A DNA stretch of 64,000 bases from JBBWZH01 sp035544115 (GTDB lineage: Bacteria > Actinomycetota > Actinomycetes > Mycobacteriales > CADCTP01): positions 6,758,001-6,822,000 of the forward strand of contig OY970235.1 in NCBI GenBank assembly GCA_963714145.1, given 5' to 3'. Shown one piece after another: positions 33,239 through 42,770 of the stretch. A program made the position numbers and the translations under genes. The stretch's first letter is position 1, and each line of letters begins with the position of its first letter. The notes under the pieces are model-generated. The model did not search any database and had not been told where the DNA came from. It saw nothing but the letters and a program-made list of their open reading frames with translations.

Positions 33239-34767
33239 CGACGACCGATTCGGCCCCGCCGGCAGGCGCGCCGACCACCCCCCGCCCGGTCGAGCCCCGC
33301 TCCGGTCAGCCCCGCGCCGCCGAAGCTCGCGCCGCCGAACCCCGCGCCGCCGAGCCGCGGGCCGCCGAGCCCGGGCACGGCGCGGACCGGCGCCGGCCGC
33401 ACGCGGTGGTGATCGGCGGCGGGCTGGCCGGGATCACCGCGGCGCTCGGCCTGGCCGACGCGGCCGTCCCGACCACGCTGCTGGAGCGGCGGCCCCGCCT
33501 CGGCGGGGCGACCACCTCGTTCCAGCACGGCGAGCTGACCGTCGACAATGGACAGCACGTCTTCCTGCGCTGCTGCACGGAGTACCGCGCGCTGCTGCGC
33601 CGGCTCGGCGTGGCCGGCCAGGTAACCCTGCAGGACCGGCTGGATGTGACCGTGCTGGCGCCCGGCGGGGTGCGCGCCCGGCTGCGCCGTGACCCGCTGC
33701 CGGCGCCGGCGCACCTGACCTCCGCGCTGGCCGGCTACCGGCACCTGACCCCGCTGCAGCGGGCGAAGGTGGTGCGCGGCGCGCTGGCGCTGCGCCGCCT
33801 GGACCCGGCCGACCGCTCGCTGGACACCCGGACGCTGGGCGATTTCCTCGCCGCGCACGGGCAGAGCGAGCAGATGCTGGCCGCCTTCTGGGACGTGTTC
33901 GCGATCGCCACGCTGAACCTGCCGGCCCGGCAGGCCTCGCTGCAGACGGCGGCCAAGGTGTTCCGCACCGGCCTGCTGGACACCGCGGACGCCGGTGACA
34001 TCGGCTGGTCCGCGGTCCCGCTGGGCGACCTGCACGGCACCGCCGGGCTGCGCGCGCTGACCGCGGCCGGGGTGGCCACCCGCACCCACGCCGTGGTCCG
34101 CGGGGTCGAACCGACCGGCGACGGCTGGCTGGTGCACACCGAGGCCGACGGTCCGATCCGGGCCGACACGGTGGTGCTCGCGGTCCCGGCGGCGGACGCG
34201 GAGAAGCTGCTGCCGCCCGGCGCGCTGCCGGCGCCGGAACGGCTGGCCGCGCTGGGCGCCTCGCCGATCGTGAACGTGCACGTGATCTACGACCGGCCGG
34301 TGCTGCCGGTACCGCTCGCGGCCGCCGTCCGGTCGCCGGTGCAGTGGGTGTTCGACCGGACCGGACCGTCCGGCCTCACCGACGGGCAGTACCTCGCGGT
34401 CTCGGTGTCCGCGGCGGACGGCTGGATCGACCGGCCGACCGCGGAGATCCGGGAGACGTTCCTGCCCGCGCTGGCCGGCGTACTGCCGGGCGCCCGGCAC
34501 GCGCGGATCCGGGAGTTCTTCGTGACCCGCGAGCGGCGGGCCACGTTCCGGCAGCGGGTGGGCAGCGCGGCCCTCCGGCCCGGGCCGGCCACCGCGCTGC
34601 CTGGTCTGGTGCTGGCCGGCGCCTGGACCGACACCGGTTGGCCGGACACCATGGAGAGCGCCGTCCGAAGTGGACGGTCCGCCGTCCGGGGCGCCCTCGA
34701 CCACCTCACCCGCACCTCGCCGACCCGGCGCGGCGCGGCCGACAGACGAGGGGGAAGTGCCGCATGA
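33235..34767 (+). CDS. hpnE: Hydroxysqualene dehydroxylase (squalene-associated FAD desaturase)
   Basis: The 510-residue protein begins with a 45-residue Pro/Ala-rich lead of repeated AAEPRAAEP units, then the FAD motif AVVIGGGLAGITAALGLADA and RRPRLGGATTSFQHGELTVD. NGQHVFLRCCTEY follows. The C-terminal flavin segment is LVLAGAWTDTGWPDTMESAV. It reduces hydroxysqualene to squalene. It overlaps hpnD and, at its end, a 22-codon frame by ATGA. Confidence 0.9.
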   Translation: MTTTDSAPPAGAPTTPRPVEPRSGQPRAAEARAAEPRAAEPRAAEPGHGADRRRPHAVVIGGGLAGITAALGLADAAVPTTLLERRPRLGGATTSFQHGELTVDNGQHVFLRCCTEYRALLRRLGVAGQVTLQDRLDVTVLAPGGVRARLRRDPLPAPAHLTSALAGYRHLTPLQRAKVVRGALALRRLDPADRSLDTRTLGDFLAAHGQSEQMLAAFWDVFAIATLNLPARQASLQTAAKVFRTGLLDTADAGDIGWSAVPLGDLHGTAGLRALTAAGVATRTHAVVRGVEPTGDGWLVHTEADGPIRADTVVLAVPAADAEKLLPPGALPAPERLAALGASPIVNVHVIYDRPVLPVPLAAAVRSPVQWVFDRTGPSGLTDGQYLAVSVSAADGWIDRPTAEIRETFLPALAGVLPGARHARIREFFVTRERRATFRQRVGSAALRPGPATALPGLVLAGAWTDTGWPDTMESAVRSGRSAVRGALDHLTRTSPTRRGAADRRGGSAA

Positions 34768-34832
34768 GAACACCCCACGAAAACGCTCCGCGCGCAGAGC
34801 GCACTCCACGTTTCCGTGGGGGTCCCGCATGA
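34764..34832 (+). CDS. Tiny 22-residue frame linking hpnE and the prenyl synthase
   Basis: The frame MRTPHENAPRAERTPRFRGG (then PA) starts in the hpnE stop (ATGA) and stops in the polyprenyl synthase start (ATGA). It therefore lets ribosomes pass from one gene to the next. GGGGGAAG lies just before its ATG. It is more likely a coupling leader than a functional peptide. Confidence 0.5.
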   Translation: MRTPHENAPRAERTPRFRGGPA

Positions 34833-35845
34833 CCATCGTGCTGCCCGAGACCATTGCCCGCGCCCAGACCCTGGTCGAGCCGGTGCTGCGGCAGGCCGTC
34901 GACCGGCTGCCGGAGCGGCCCCGGCTGATCGCCGGCTACCACCGCGGCTGGTGGGACGCCGAGGGCCAGCCGGTGACCAGGGGCGCCGGCAAGGCGATCC
35001 GGCCGGCGCTGACCGTGCTGTCCGCGGAGGCCGCCGGCGGCCCGGCCGAGCTGGCGCTGCCGGCCGCGGCGGCGGTCGAGCTGGTACACGACTTCTCGCT
35101 GCTGCACGACGACGTGATGGACGGCGACACCGAGCGCCGGCACCAGCCGGCGGCCTGGGCGGTGTACGGCACCCCGCAGGCGCTGCTGGCCGGTGACGCG
35201 GTGCTGGCGCTGGCCGTCCAGGTCGCGGCCGAGTCGCCGGCGCCGGGCCGGGACGATGCGCTGGCCGCGCTGCTGGAAGCGGTGCACCAGCTGATCCGCG
35301 GCCAGTTCGACGACCTCGCCTTCGAGCCGCGGACCGACATCGAGATGGACGCCTGCCTGCGGATGGAGGCGGACAAGACCGCCGCGCTGCTGGCCTGTGC
35401 GGCCTCGATCGGGGCCCGGGCGCTGGCCGCGCCGGCGCCGCTGGTGGCCGCGCTGCACCGGTACGGCTTCGAACTCGGCCTGGCCTTCCAGCTGATCGAC
35501 GACCTGCTCGGCATCTGGGGCGAGCCGGAGGTGACCGGCAAGCCGGTGCTGGCCGACCTGCGCACCGGCAAGCGGAGCAGCCCGGTGGTGGCGGCGATGC
35601 GGTCCGGCACGGCGGCCGGCGAGGAGCTGGCCGGGCTGCTGGCCGACGGGCCGCCGGCCAACGAGGCGGACGTGGGCCGGGCCGCCGCGCTGATCGAGGA
35701 GTCCGGCGCCCGGGACTGGTGCGTGGCCGAGGCGGACCGCCGGCTGGCCGGCGCGCTGGCCGCGCTGGAGGAGACCGCGCTCGCCACCGGCTCCCGGCAG
35801 GAACTGGAAGCCGTCGCCCGGTTCGTCACCGAGCGGGACCGGTGA
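34829..35845 (+). CDS. Polyprenyl (farnesyl) diphosphate synthase
   Basis: The 338-residue protein is a trans-prenyltransferase. It shows GKAIRPALTVLSAEAAGG, the first Asp-rich motif DFSLLHDDVMDGDTERR, and the second, FQLIDDLLGIWGEPEVTGKP, with RTGKRSSPV. In hopanoid clusters it supplies farnesyl diphosphate to HpnD. The start overlaps the tiny leader stop and its stop overlaps the cyclase start (TGATG). Confidence 0.9.
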   Translation: MTIVLPETIARAQTLVEPVLRQAVDRLPERPRLIAGYHRGWWDAEGQPVTRGAGKAIRPALTVLSAEAAGGPAELALPAAAAVELVHDFSLLHDDVMDGDTERRHQPAAWAVYGTPQALLAGDAVLALAVQVAAESPAPGRDDALAALLEAVHQLIRGQFDDLAFEPRTDIEMDACLRMEADKTAALLACAASIGARALAAPAPLVAALHRYGFELGLAFQLIDDLLGIWGEPEVTGKPVLADLRTGKRSSPVVAAMRSGTAAGEELAGLLADGPPANEADVGRAAALIEESGARDWCVAEADRRLAGALAALEETALATGSRQELEAVARFVTERDR

Positions 35846-37824
35846 TGCCGGCCCGGACCGGACCGACAGCGGCTGGCCCAGCCCGGACGACGCCAGCCGA
35901 CAACGGCCTGGCCGACAGCAGGCTGGCCGACAGCGGGGTGCTGTCGGCGGCGGCGGCGCTCGACCGCGGCGCGGCACACCTGCTCAGCCAGCAGGATCCG
36001 GCCGGTTGGTGGAAGGGCGAGCTGGAGACCAACGTCACCATCGAGGCGGAGGACCTGCTTCCTCCGGCACGTTCCTGGGCATCAGCGACCCGGTGCTCAC
36101 CGAGCAGACCGCCCGCTGGATCCGGTCCAAGCAGCGCGCGGACGGCAGCTGGGCGACGTTCTTCGGCGGCCCGCCGGACCTGTCCACCACGGTCGAGGCG
36201 TACGCGGCGCTGCGGCTGGCCGGCGACCCGGCCGACGCGGCCTGGATGCGCACGGCCGCGCGGTACATCCAGGGCGCCGGCGGGCTGGAGCGCACCCGGG
36301 TGTTCACCCGGGTCTGGTTCGCCATGCTCGGCCTGTGGTCCTGGGACGAGCTGCCGGCGCTGCCCCCCGAGATGATCTTCCTGCCCCGCTGGATGCCGCT
36401 GAACATGTACGACTTCGGCTGCTGGGCCCGGCAGACCGTCGTGCCGCTGACCGTGGTCGGCACGCTGCGGCCGTCCGTGCCGGTGCCGTTCGAGCTGGCC
36501 GAGCTGCGCACCGGCGCCCGGCGGCCGGAACTGGAGCCGCGCCGCGGCGTGCCCGGGCTGTTCCAGCGGCTGGACGTGCTGCTGCACCGGTACGCCCGGC
36601 ACCCGATCCGGCCGCTGCGCCGGCTGGCGATGCGCCGGGCCGCCGAGTGGATCGTCGCCCGGCAGGAGTCGGACGGCTCCTGGGGCGGGATCCAGCCGCC
36701 CTGGGTGTACTCATTGCTGGCGCTGCACCTGCTCGGCTACCCGCGCGACCATCCGGTGCTGCGCGCCGGACTGGCCGGGCTGGCCGGCTTCACCGTGCTG
36801 GAGTCCACTGCGGACGGTCCGGTGCGCCGGCTGGAGGCGTGCCAGTCGCCGGTCTGGGACACCGGGCTGGCGGTGATCGCGCTGCGCGACGCCGGGCTGC
36901 CGGCGGACGCAGCCGGAGCTGATCCGGGCGGCCGACTGGCTGGTGGCCGAGGAGATCCGGGTGCCCGGCGACTGGTCGGTGCGCCGGCCCGGCCTGGCGC
37001 CGGGCGGCTGGGCCTTCGAGTTCGCCAACGACGGCTACCCCGACATCGACGACACCGCCGAGGTGGTGCTCGCCCTGCGCCGGGTCACCGGGGGCGCCGA
37101 GGGCGCCCGCCGGGCGGCCGTCGAGCGCGGCGTCGCCTGGGTGATCGGGATGCAGTCGAAGGACGGCGGCTGGGGCGCGTTCGACGCGGACAACACCCGC
37201 CGGCTGGCCGGACGAGCCTGCCGTTCTGCGACTTCGGCGCGGTGATCGACCCGCCGTCCGCGGACGTGACCGCGCACATCGTGGAGATGCTGGCCGCCGA
37301 CGGGAAGGCCGACCACCCGGCCGCCCGGCGCGGGGTGGCCTGGCTGCTGCGGCACCAGGAGCGGGACGGTTCCTGGTTCGGCCGGTGGGGCGCCAACTAC
37401 CTGTACGGCACCGGCGCGGTGCTGCCGGCGCTGGTGGCGGCCGGGGTCGCGCCCGGGGTGGCGCCGATCCGGCGGGCGGTGCGCTGGCTGGAGCGGGTGC
37501 AGAACCCGGACGGCGGCTGGGGCGAGGACCTGCGCTCGTACCGGGATCCGGGCTGGATCGGCCGGGGCACCTCGACCGCCTCGCAGACCGCCTGGGCGCT
37601 GCTGGCGCTGCTGGCCGCGGGCGAGCGGTCGGCCGCGGTCACCCGCGGGGTGGACTGGCTGGTGCGCACCCAGCGCCCGGACGGCAGCTGGGACGAGCCG
37701 GAGTTCACCGGCACCGGCTTCCCCGGCGACTTCTACCTCAACTACCACCTGTACCGGCAGGTGTTCCCGGTCACGCGCGCTCGGCCGCTACCTGGGCCGG
37801 TCCGACCAGCGGGCCGCCGGGTGA
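35845..37824 (+). pseudogene. shc: Squalene-hopene cyclase, interrupted by about six apparent frameshifts
   Basis: Across frames it is a complete cyclase of about 650 residues, from MPARTGPTAAGPARTTPADN to RYLGRSDQRAAG. QW-type repeats occur (GSWGGIQPPWVYSLLALHLL, DGGWGEDLRSYRDPGWIGRG) and the catalytic acid motif GYPDIDDTAEVVLAL is intact. Frame changes fall near 36061, 36068, 36909, 37210, 37217 and 37776. Each restores expected residues when one base is ignored, as in ADELPFCDFGAVIDPPSADV. The cyclase makes hopene from squalene, so if the shifts are real the pathway ends at squalene. hpnG starts inside its stop (GTGA). Confidence 0.85.
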
Positions 37825-38542
37825 CCGCCCTGGTCGTGGTGCCGCTGCTGGCCGAGCGGGTCGCGCTCGGCCGGCGGGTGCCGGCGCTGCGGGTCGGCGC
37901 CGGGCCGCGCCGGGCCGCCGCCGCGGCCGGCCGGATCCGGTCCGAACTGGACAGTGGCCGGTACGCCGGGCTGCTGATCACCGGCACCTGCGGCGGGCTG
38001 ATGACCGGGATGCATCCCGGCGACCTTGTCGTCGCGTCCGAAGTGGACTGCACTCCCGGGCTGGCCCGCTCCGACCTGGCCCGCTCGGACCTGGCCGGGT
38101 CTGACCTGGCCCGGTCCGACCTCACGGGGTCCGAACCTGGCGGTCGGGTGCCGGCGGCCCGACCGGTCCGGTGCGTCGAACCTGAACAGCTGGTCGAGGA
38201 GCTGACCGAGGCGCTCCGCCGGTACGGCCACATGGTCCATATCGGACGGATGTACACCGCGGACCACCTCGTGGACGGGCCGGAGCGGGCCACCATCGCG
38301 GCCACCGGGGCGATCGCGGTGGACACCGAGTCGGCGATCCTCGCCGCGGCGGCCGGCGACCGGCCGGTGGTCGTCATCCGCGTGGTCTCCGACACCCCGG
38401 CGCAGCCGCTGCGTTCGGTCCGGATCGTCCGCAATGGACTGTCGGCGCTGCGCTCGCTGCACGCGGCGGCCCCGGTTGTCAGGAACTGTCAGTGCCGGCG
38501 AACAAGCTCGGGGCGGACGAAGCGGAAAGGGAGGTGGGCTGA
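37821..38542 (+). CDS. hpnG: Adenosylhopane nucleosidase-type phosphorylase, probably frameshifted near its end
   Basis: A GTG overlapping the cyclase stop opens a nucleoside phosphorylase-like protein: LVVVPLLAERVALGRRV, GLLITGTCGGLMTGMHPGDL, DTESAILAAAAGDRPVVVIR. HpnG releases adenine from adenosylhopane. In the middle there is an insertion of four A(R/G)SDL-like repeats from 38061. After AAAPV near 38480 the frame must change: frame 2 then gives ELSVPANKLGADEAEREVG and a stop at 38542 just before hpnH. Without the change it would run into hpnH antisense-like sequence. Confidence 0.75.
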
Positions 38543-38544
38543 CG

Positions 38545-39555
38545 GTGGGGGTTCCCCTGCGGCAGTCTGTGAAGATCGGCATGTACATGTTCCGGCAGAA
38601 GGTGCGCGGCCGGAAGAAGTTCCCGCTCATCGTCGAGCTCGAGCCGCTGTTCGCCTGCAACCTGAAATGCGCGGGCTGCGGCAAGATCCAGCACCCGGCC
38701 AGTGTCCTCAAGCAGCGGATGCCGGTGGAGCAGGCGATCGGCGCGATCGAGGAGTCCGGCGCGCCGATGGTCTCGATCGCCGGCGGCGAGCCGCTGATGC
38801 ACCCGCAGATCGACGAGATCGTCCGCCAGCTGCTGAAGCGGAAGAAGTTCGTCTACCTGTGCACCAACGCCGTGCTGCTGCCCAAGCACATCCACAAGTT
38901 CAAGCCCTCGCCGTACTTCGCCTGGGTGGTGCACATCGACGGGCTGCGCGAGCGGCACGACGAGTCGGTGGCCAAGGAGGGTGTGTTCGACGAGGCGGTG
39001 GAGGCGATCAAGCGACGCCAAGCGGCGCGGCTTCCAGGTCACCACCAACACCACCTTCTTCAACACCGACACCCCGCAGACCGTGATCGACGTCCTGGAC
39101 TACCTGAACGACGAACTCGAGCGTGGACCGAGATGATGATCTCGCCGGCGTACGCGTACGAGAAGGCGCCGGACCAGGAGCACTTCCTCGGCGTCCGAGG
39201 AGACCACGTGAGCTGTTCGCCAAGGCGTTCGCCGCCGGCCGGCGGCGGCGCTGGCGGCTGAACCACTCGCCGCTGTTCCTGGACTTCCTCGAGGGCAAGG
39301 TCGACTTCCAGTGCACCGCCTGGGGCGTCCCGTCGTACTCGCTGTTCGGCTGGCAGCGGCCGTGCTACCTGATGTCGCGACGGATACACCGAGACGTACA
39401 AGGAACTGGTCGAGACGACCGACTGGGAGAAGTACGGCCGGGGCCGGGACCCGCGCTGCAACAACTGCATGGCGCACTGCGGCTACGAGCCGTCCGCGGT
39501 GATCGCCACGGCGGGTTCGCTGCGCGAGTCGATCCGGGCCGTACGGGATCTCTAG
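38545..39555 (+). pseudogene. hpnH: Adenosyl-hopene transferase (radical SAM), interrupted by six apparent frameshifts
   Basis: The protein begins VGVPLRQSVKIGMYMFRQKV. The radical SAM cluster motif is FACNLKCAGCGKIQHP. The rest of HpnH is present in shifted pieces: KRRGFQVTTNTTFFNTDTPQ, VDEMMISPAYAYEKAPDQEH, KVDFQCTAWGVPSYSLFGWQ and DPRCNNCMAHCGYEPSAVI. Extra bases fall near 39013, 39122, 39129, 39196, 39206 and 39378. HpnH adds adenosyl to hopene, the first step to extended hopanoids. The C-terminus is RESIRAVRDL with a TAG that opens a hairpin. Confidence 0.85.
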
Positions 39556-39619
39556 CGCCGCCGGCAGGCGGCGCTGCCCCGGCGGCCGCCGGGGCGGGTG
39601 GCACCGGGCGGGTGCCACC
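39554..39619 (+). terminator. Cluster of three strong hairpins after hpnH
   Basis: A nine-base stem with a GGCA loop (39554-39575) is followed by a 20-base perfect palindrome (39576-39595). A second nine-base stem lies at 39597-39605 and 39611-39619. The first overlaps the hpnH stop codon. Together they should end the hopanoid transcript, or shield the PAP2 gene start. Confidence 0.75.
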
Positions 39620-39665
39620 AAGCGGGTGGCGGCAGGGAGGCCGGCACCGGGGCGGGGAGGACGGG

Positions 39666-40481
39666 TTGACGAACGGGCAGGCGAGCCGGGCGCGGGGGCT
39701 GGAGGTCACCGTCGCGCCGGCCTGGCTGCGGGATCTCTGGGATGTCGGCGCCGGGCTGCTGGTGTTCAGCCTCTACCTGGTCGTCGCCGGCAACGTCGCC
39801 GGCCGGCTGGCCAGGGCCAACGGCGTCGCCGGCAACATCGACGCCGCCGAGCGCTGGCTGCACCTGCCGTCCGAGCGGTCGATCAACGCGTGGACCTCCG
39901 GGCACAAGCTGATATCGCAGGTCGCCAACTACCACTATGCGGTGGGTTACCTCGCCACTACGCTGGGTGTGGTGCTGTGGCTGCGGTTCGCGCACCGGCC
40001 GAACTACGGCCGGCACATCGCCTCGTTGCTGGCGATCAACGTGCTGGCGATCACGTTCTTCTTCATCTGGCCGTGCACCCCGCCGCGGCTGCTGCCCGCG
40101 GCCGGCTTCGTGGACACCGTCGAGCAGCACGGCACCTGGGGCTCCTGGGGCACCGGGCTGGTCTCGTCCACGGCCAACCAGCACGCCGCGATGCCGTCCC
40201 TGCATGTGGCCTGGGCGACCTGGGTGGCGATCACGCTGATCGTGCAGCGGGCGCCCTGGTGGTTGCGCCGCACCGGGGTACTGCACATCGGCACCACCAC
40301 CGCGGTGATCGTGATGACCGGCAACCACTGGATCCTGGACGCGGTGGCCGGCCTGCTGCTGACGCTGACCGTGGAGCTGGTCGCGGCCGCCGTGTTCCGG
40401 CGGGTCCGGGCCCGGGCGCGGGCCCGCGACGAGGGCGGCAGCCGGGCCGAGCTGGCCGACGCCACCGCCGGCCCGGGCTGA
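39666..40481 (+). CDS. PAP2-family membrane phosphatase
   Basis: The 271-residue protein starts at a TTG with GGGGAGG upstream. It has about six membrane helices. The PAP2 motifs are CTPPRLLPAAGF, AAMPSLHVAWATW (motif 2, SLH) and MTGNHWILDAVAGLLLTL (H-xxx-D, motif 3). It resembles the inositol-phosphoceramide-synthase-like branch found beside actinomycete lipid genes. Lipid phosphate hydrolysis or transfer in the membrane is expected. Confidence 0.86.
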   Translation: MTNGQASRARGLEVTVAPAWLRDLWDVGAGLLVFSLYLVVAGNVAGRLARANGVAGNIDAAERWLHLPSERSINAWTSGHKLISQVANYHYAVGYLATTLGVVLWLRFAHRPNYGRHIASLLAINVLAITFFFIWPCTPPRLLPAAGFVDTVEQHGTWGSWGTGLVSSTANQHAAMPSLHVAWATWVAITLIVQRAPWWLRRTGVLHIGTTTAVIVMTGNHWILDAVAGLLLTLTVELVAAAVFRRVRARARARDEGGSRAELADATAGPG

Positions 40482-40485
40482 GCCG

Positions 40486-41469
40486 GTGCTGCTCGTCGTC
40501 ATCCCGCTGAGCCTGCTGGCCGCGTTCATGTTCGCGGCCTCGGCCGCGCTGCAGCAGGTCGCCGCGCACCGGACGGCCAGCCGCGCGGCGGCGGCCAAGG
40601 AGCCGGCGATGACCGCCTCGGCCCGGCACTGGACCACCTGGCTGCCGGTGGTGACGCTGCTGCACCGGCTGGTCCGGGACCGGATCTGGCTGTTCGGCTG
40701 GCTGACCAACCTGGCCGGGTTCTTCGTCCAGGCGGCCGCGCTGCACTTCGGCTCGATCTCGGTGGTGCAGCCGCTGCTGGTCGCCCAACTGCTGTTCGCG
40801 CTGCCGCTGGGCACCATGCTCAGCCACCGGCGGATGCTGCGCCGGGACTGGCTCGGCGCGGCCTCGGTCTGCGCCGGGCTGATCGTCCTGCTGTCGGTGC
40901 GCGGCGCCGCGCCGGACAGCGGCGACCCGAGCCGGCCGCACGTGCTGCTGGCCACCGCCGCCGCGATCGTGCTGGTGGTCGGCCTGGTCGCGGCCGGCCG
41001 CCGGGCGCAGGAGCAGCCCCAGGTGCGGGCCGCGCTGGTCTCGGTGGCGGCCGGGATCTGCTTCTGCATGAGCGCCGTCTTCATCACGCTCACCACCGGC
41101 GACCTGATCCACCGCGGCGTCGGCGCCACCGCGACCGACTGGCCCGGGTACGCGCTGGCCGCGTCCACCCTGCTCGGCCTGCTGCTGGAGCAGGACGCGT
41201 TCGCCGCCGGCTCGCTGCCGACCGCGGTCGCCGCGATGACGATCACCAACCCGGTGGCCAGCTACCTGGCCGGCGTGTTCGTCTTCGACGGCATGGCCCC
41301 GGAGACACCCGGCGCGCTGGCCGGCGTCGCCTCGGCCGGCCTGCTGGTGATCGTCGGCGTGATCGCACTCGCCCAGTCGCCGAACGTGCACGACGAGTAC
41401 GCGCCGACCGATGCGGCCGCCGAGCGGCCGGCGGGCGACGTGCGGGCCCGCCCTCATCCGGCCGGGTGA
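40486..41469 (+). CDS. DMT-superfamily membrane protein
   Basis: The 327-residue product starts at a GTG five bases after the PAP2 gene. It has about nine to ten hydrophobic helices, including FGSISVVQPLLVAQLLFALP, AASVCAGLIVLLSV and AVAAMTITNPVASYLAGVFV. The last with its N-P is typical of DMT/EamA-like transporters. The substrate is unknown. Confidence 0.8.
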   Translation: MLLVVIPLSLLAAFMFAASAALQQVAAHRTASRAAAAKEPAMTASARHWTTWLPVVTLLHRLVRDRIWLFGWLTNLAGFFVQAAALHFGSISVVQPLLVAQLLFALPLGTMLSHRRMLRRDWLGAASVCAGLIVLLSVRGAAPDSGDPSRPHVLLATAAAIVLVVGLVAAGRRAQEQPQVRAALVSVAAGICFCMSAVFITLTTGDLIHRGVGATATDWPGYALAASTLLGLLLEQDAFAAGSLPTAVAAMTITNPVASYLAGVFVFDGMAPETPGALAGVASAGLLVIVGVIALAQSPNVHDEYAPTDAAAERPAGDVRARPHPAG

Positions 41470-41542
41470 CCACGGACGGCCAAATTCGGTGGACACAGCC
41501 GAGGTGTGCATACTCAGCCCCTTGATGCGGGAAGATGCACCC

Positions 41543-42268
41543 ATGCGGGCCGGGCCCCGGTGGCGGGCCGACGAGCAAGTGCTGGCTCCTCGAGCCGGCG
41601 TCCTGGTGCGGGCCAACCTCCCGTTGGTGATCGAACTGCCGCCGCTGCGGCCGGCTCTGCTCGGCGCGATCCGGCTGCTGGCCGAGAGCGTGCTGGTGCC
41701 GACCGCGCTGTTCGGCCTGGTGTTCCACACCAGCGGCCTGCGCCCGGCCCTGGCCGCCGCGCTGAGCTGGTGTTACCTGATCGTGGTGGTGCGCTGGGTG
41801 AGCGGTCGCCGGCTGCCCGGCACGCTGATGCTCTGCGTCGGCATGTTCACCGGGCGGGCCTGCGTGGCGCTGGTGGCGTCCAGCGCGCTGCTGTTCCTGC
41901 TGCAGCCGGTGCTCGGCTCGCTACTCATGGCCGCGCTGTTCATGGGCAGCGCGCTGGTCGGCCGGCCGGTCACCGTCCGGCTGGCCCGGGATTTCGTCTC
42001 GGTGCCCGCGCACATCCTGGGCCGCTGGCGGGTGCGCCGGATGTTCCGGAACGTGGCGATCATCTGGGGGCTGTCCCGGGTGGCCGACGCCGCGCTGAAC
42101 TTCCTGTTCCTGCACCGGGGCATCGACGCCGGGCTGCTCGCCCGCGGCCTGTTCAGCCCACTGCTGACCCTACTGACCATCGCCGTGTGCACGTTCTGGG
42201 GCTGGCGGGCGCTCAGCTCGGAGGGCATCCGGCTGCGCCGGGCCGGCTCCGCCCGCCCGGCTGACTGA
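41543..42268 (+). CDS. Hypothetical membrane protein (VC0807-like)
   Basis: The product has about 241 residues from the ATG at 41543, which has GGGAAG upstream; the ATG at 41525 is also in frame. Helices include LLAESVLVPTALFGLVFHTS, GRACVALVASSALLFLLQPV and LLTLLTIAVCTFWGWRALSS. RPVTVRLARDFVSVP recalls the VC0807 type. No catalytic motif is seen. Confidence 0.62.
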   Translation: MRAGPRWRADEQVLAPRAGVLVRANLPLVIELPPLRPALLGAIRLLAESVLVPTALFGLVFHTSGLRPALAAALSWCYLIVVVRWVSGRRLPGTLMLCVGMFTGRACVALVASSALLFLLQPVLGSLLMAALFMGSALVGRPVTVRLARDFVSVPAHILGRWRVRRMFRNVAIIWGLSRVADAALNFLFLHRGIDAGLLARGLFSPLLTLLTIAVCTFWGWRALSSEGIRLRRAGSARPAD

Positions 42269-42366
42269 CTTCCGGGCCACCCGGCACCGCCCGGGCGGCG
42301 GGAAGGGTCGCCGGCTGGCAGAGTTGCCGCTAGCGACAACCCCCGGCTCAGCTGGAAGGAACCCGC

Positions 42367-42762
42367 ATGGCCACGCTCACGGACGACGCTAAGGACCTGC
42401 TCCGCCGACCGATCTACGCCTGGGCGACGACGCTGTACGCGGACGGCTCGCCGCACAGCACGGTCGTCTGGGTGGACGTGGACGGCGACGAGGTGGTCTT
42501 CAACACCGCGGTCGGCCGGGCCAAGGAGCGGCACCTGCGCCGCGACCCGCGGGTCACGGTCAGCGTGCTCGACCCGGACAACCCGTACCACCTGCTCAGC
42601 GTCACCGGCAGCGCCCGGCTGGACACCAGCGACGGGGACGCGGTGATCGACGCGCTGGCCAAGAAGTACCTCGGCGTGGACAGCTACCCCGGCCGCACCC
42701 CGACCGAGCAGCGGATCACCGTCCGGTTCGTCCCGGAGCGGGTGATCTACAACGGCAGCTGA
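42367..42762 (+). CDS. PPOX-class F420-dependent oxidoreductase
   Basis: The 131-residue split-barrel protein starts MATLTDDAKDLLRRPIYAWA. WATTLYADGSPHSTVVWVDV and VFNTAVGRAKERHLRRDPRV are characteristic of the F420-dependent PPOX subfamily, with TAVGRAKxRNL-like residues contacting the cofactor. GGAAGG precedes the ATG. It is a single gene facing the SDR. Confidence 0.9.
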   Translation: MATLTDDAKDLLRRPIYAWATTLYADGSPHSTVVWVDVDGDEVVFNTAVGRAKERHLRRDPRVTVSVLDPDNPYHLLSVTGSARLDTSDGDAVIDALAKKYLGVDSYPGRTPTEQRITVRFVPERVIYNGS

Positions 42763-42770
42763 CCCGCCGG

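Noticed and set aside
36006..39086. A 1026-residue fusion of cyclase, nucleosidase and an unknown C-terminus.
   Set aside because: The frame joins parts of three genes through frame changes, and the last part is an out-of-frame reading of hpnH.
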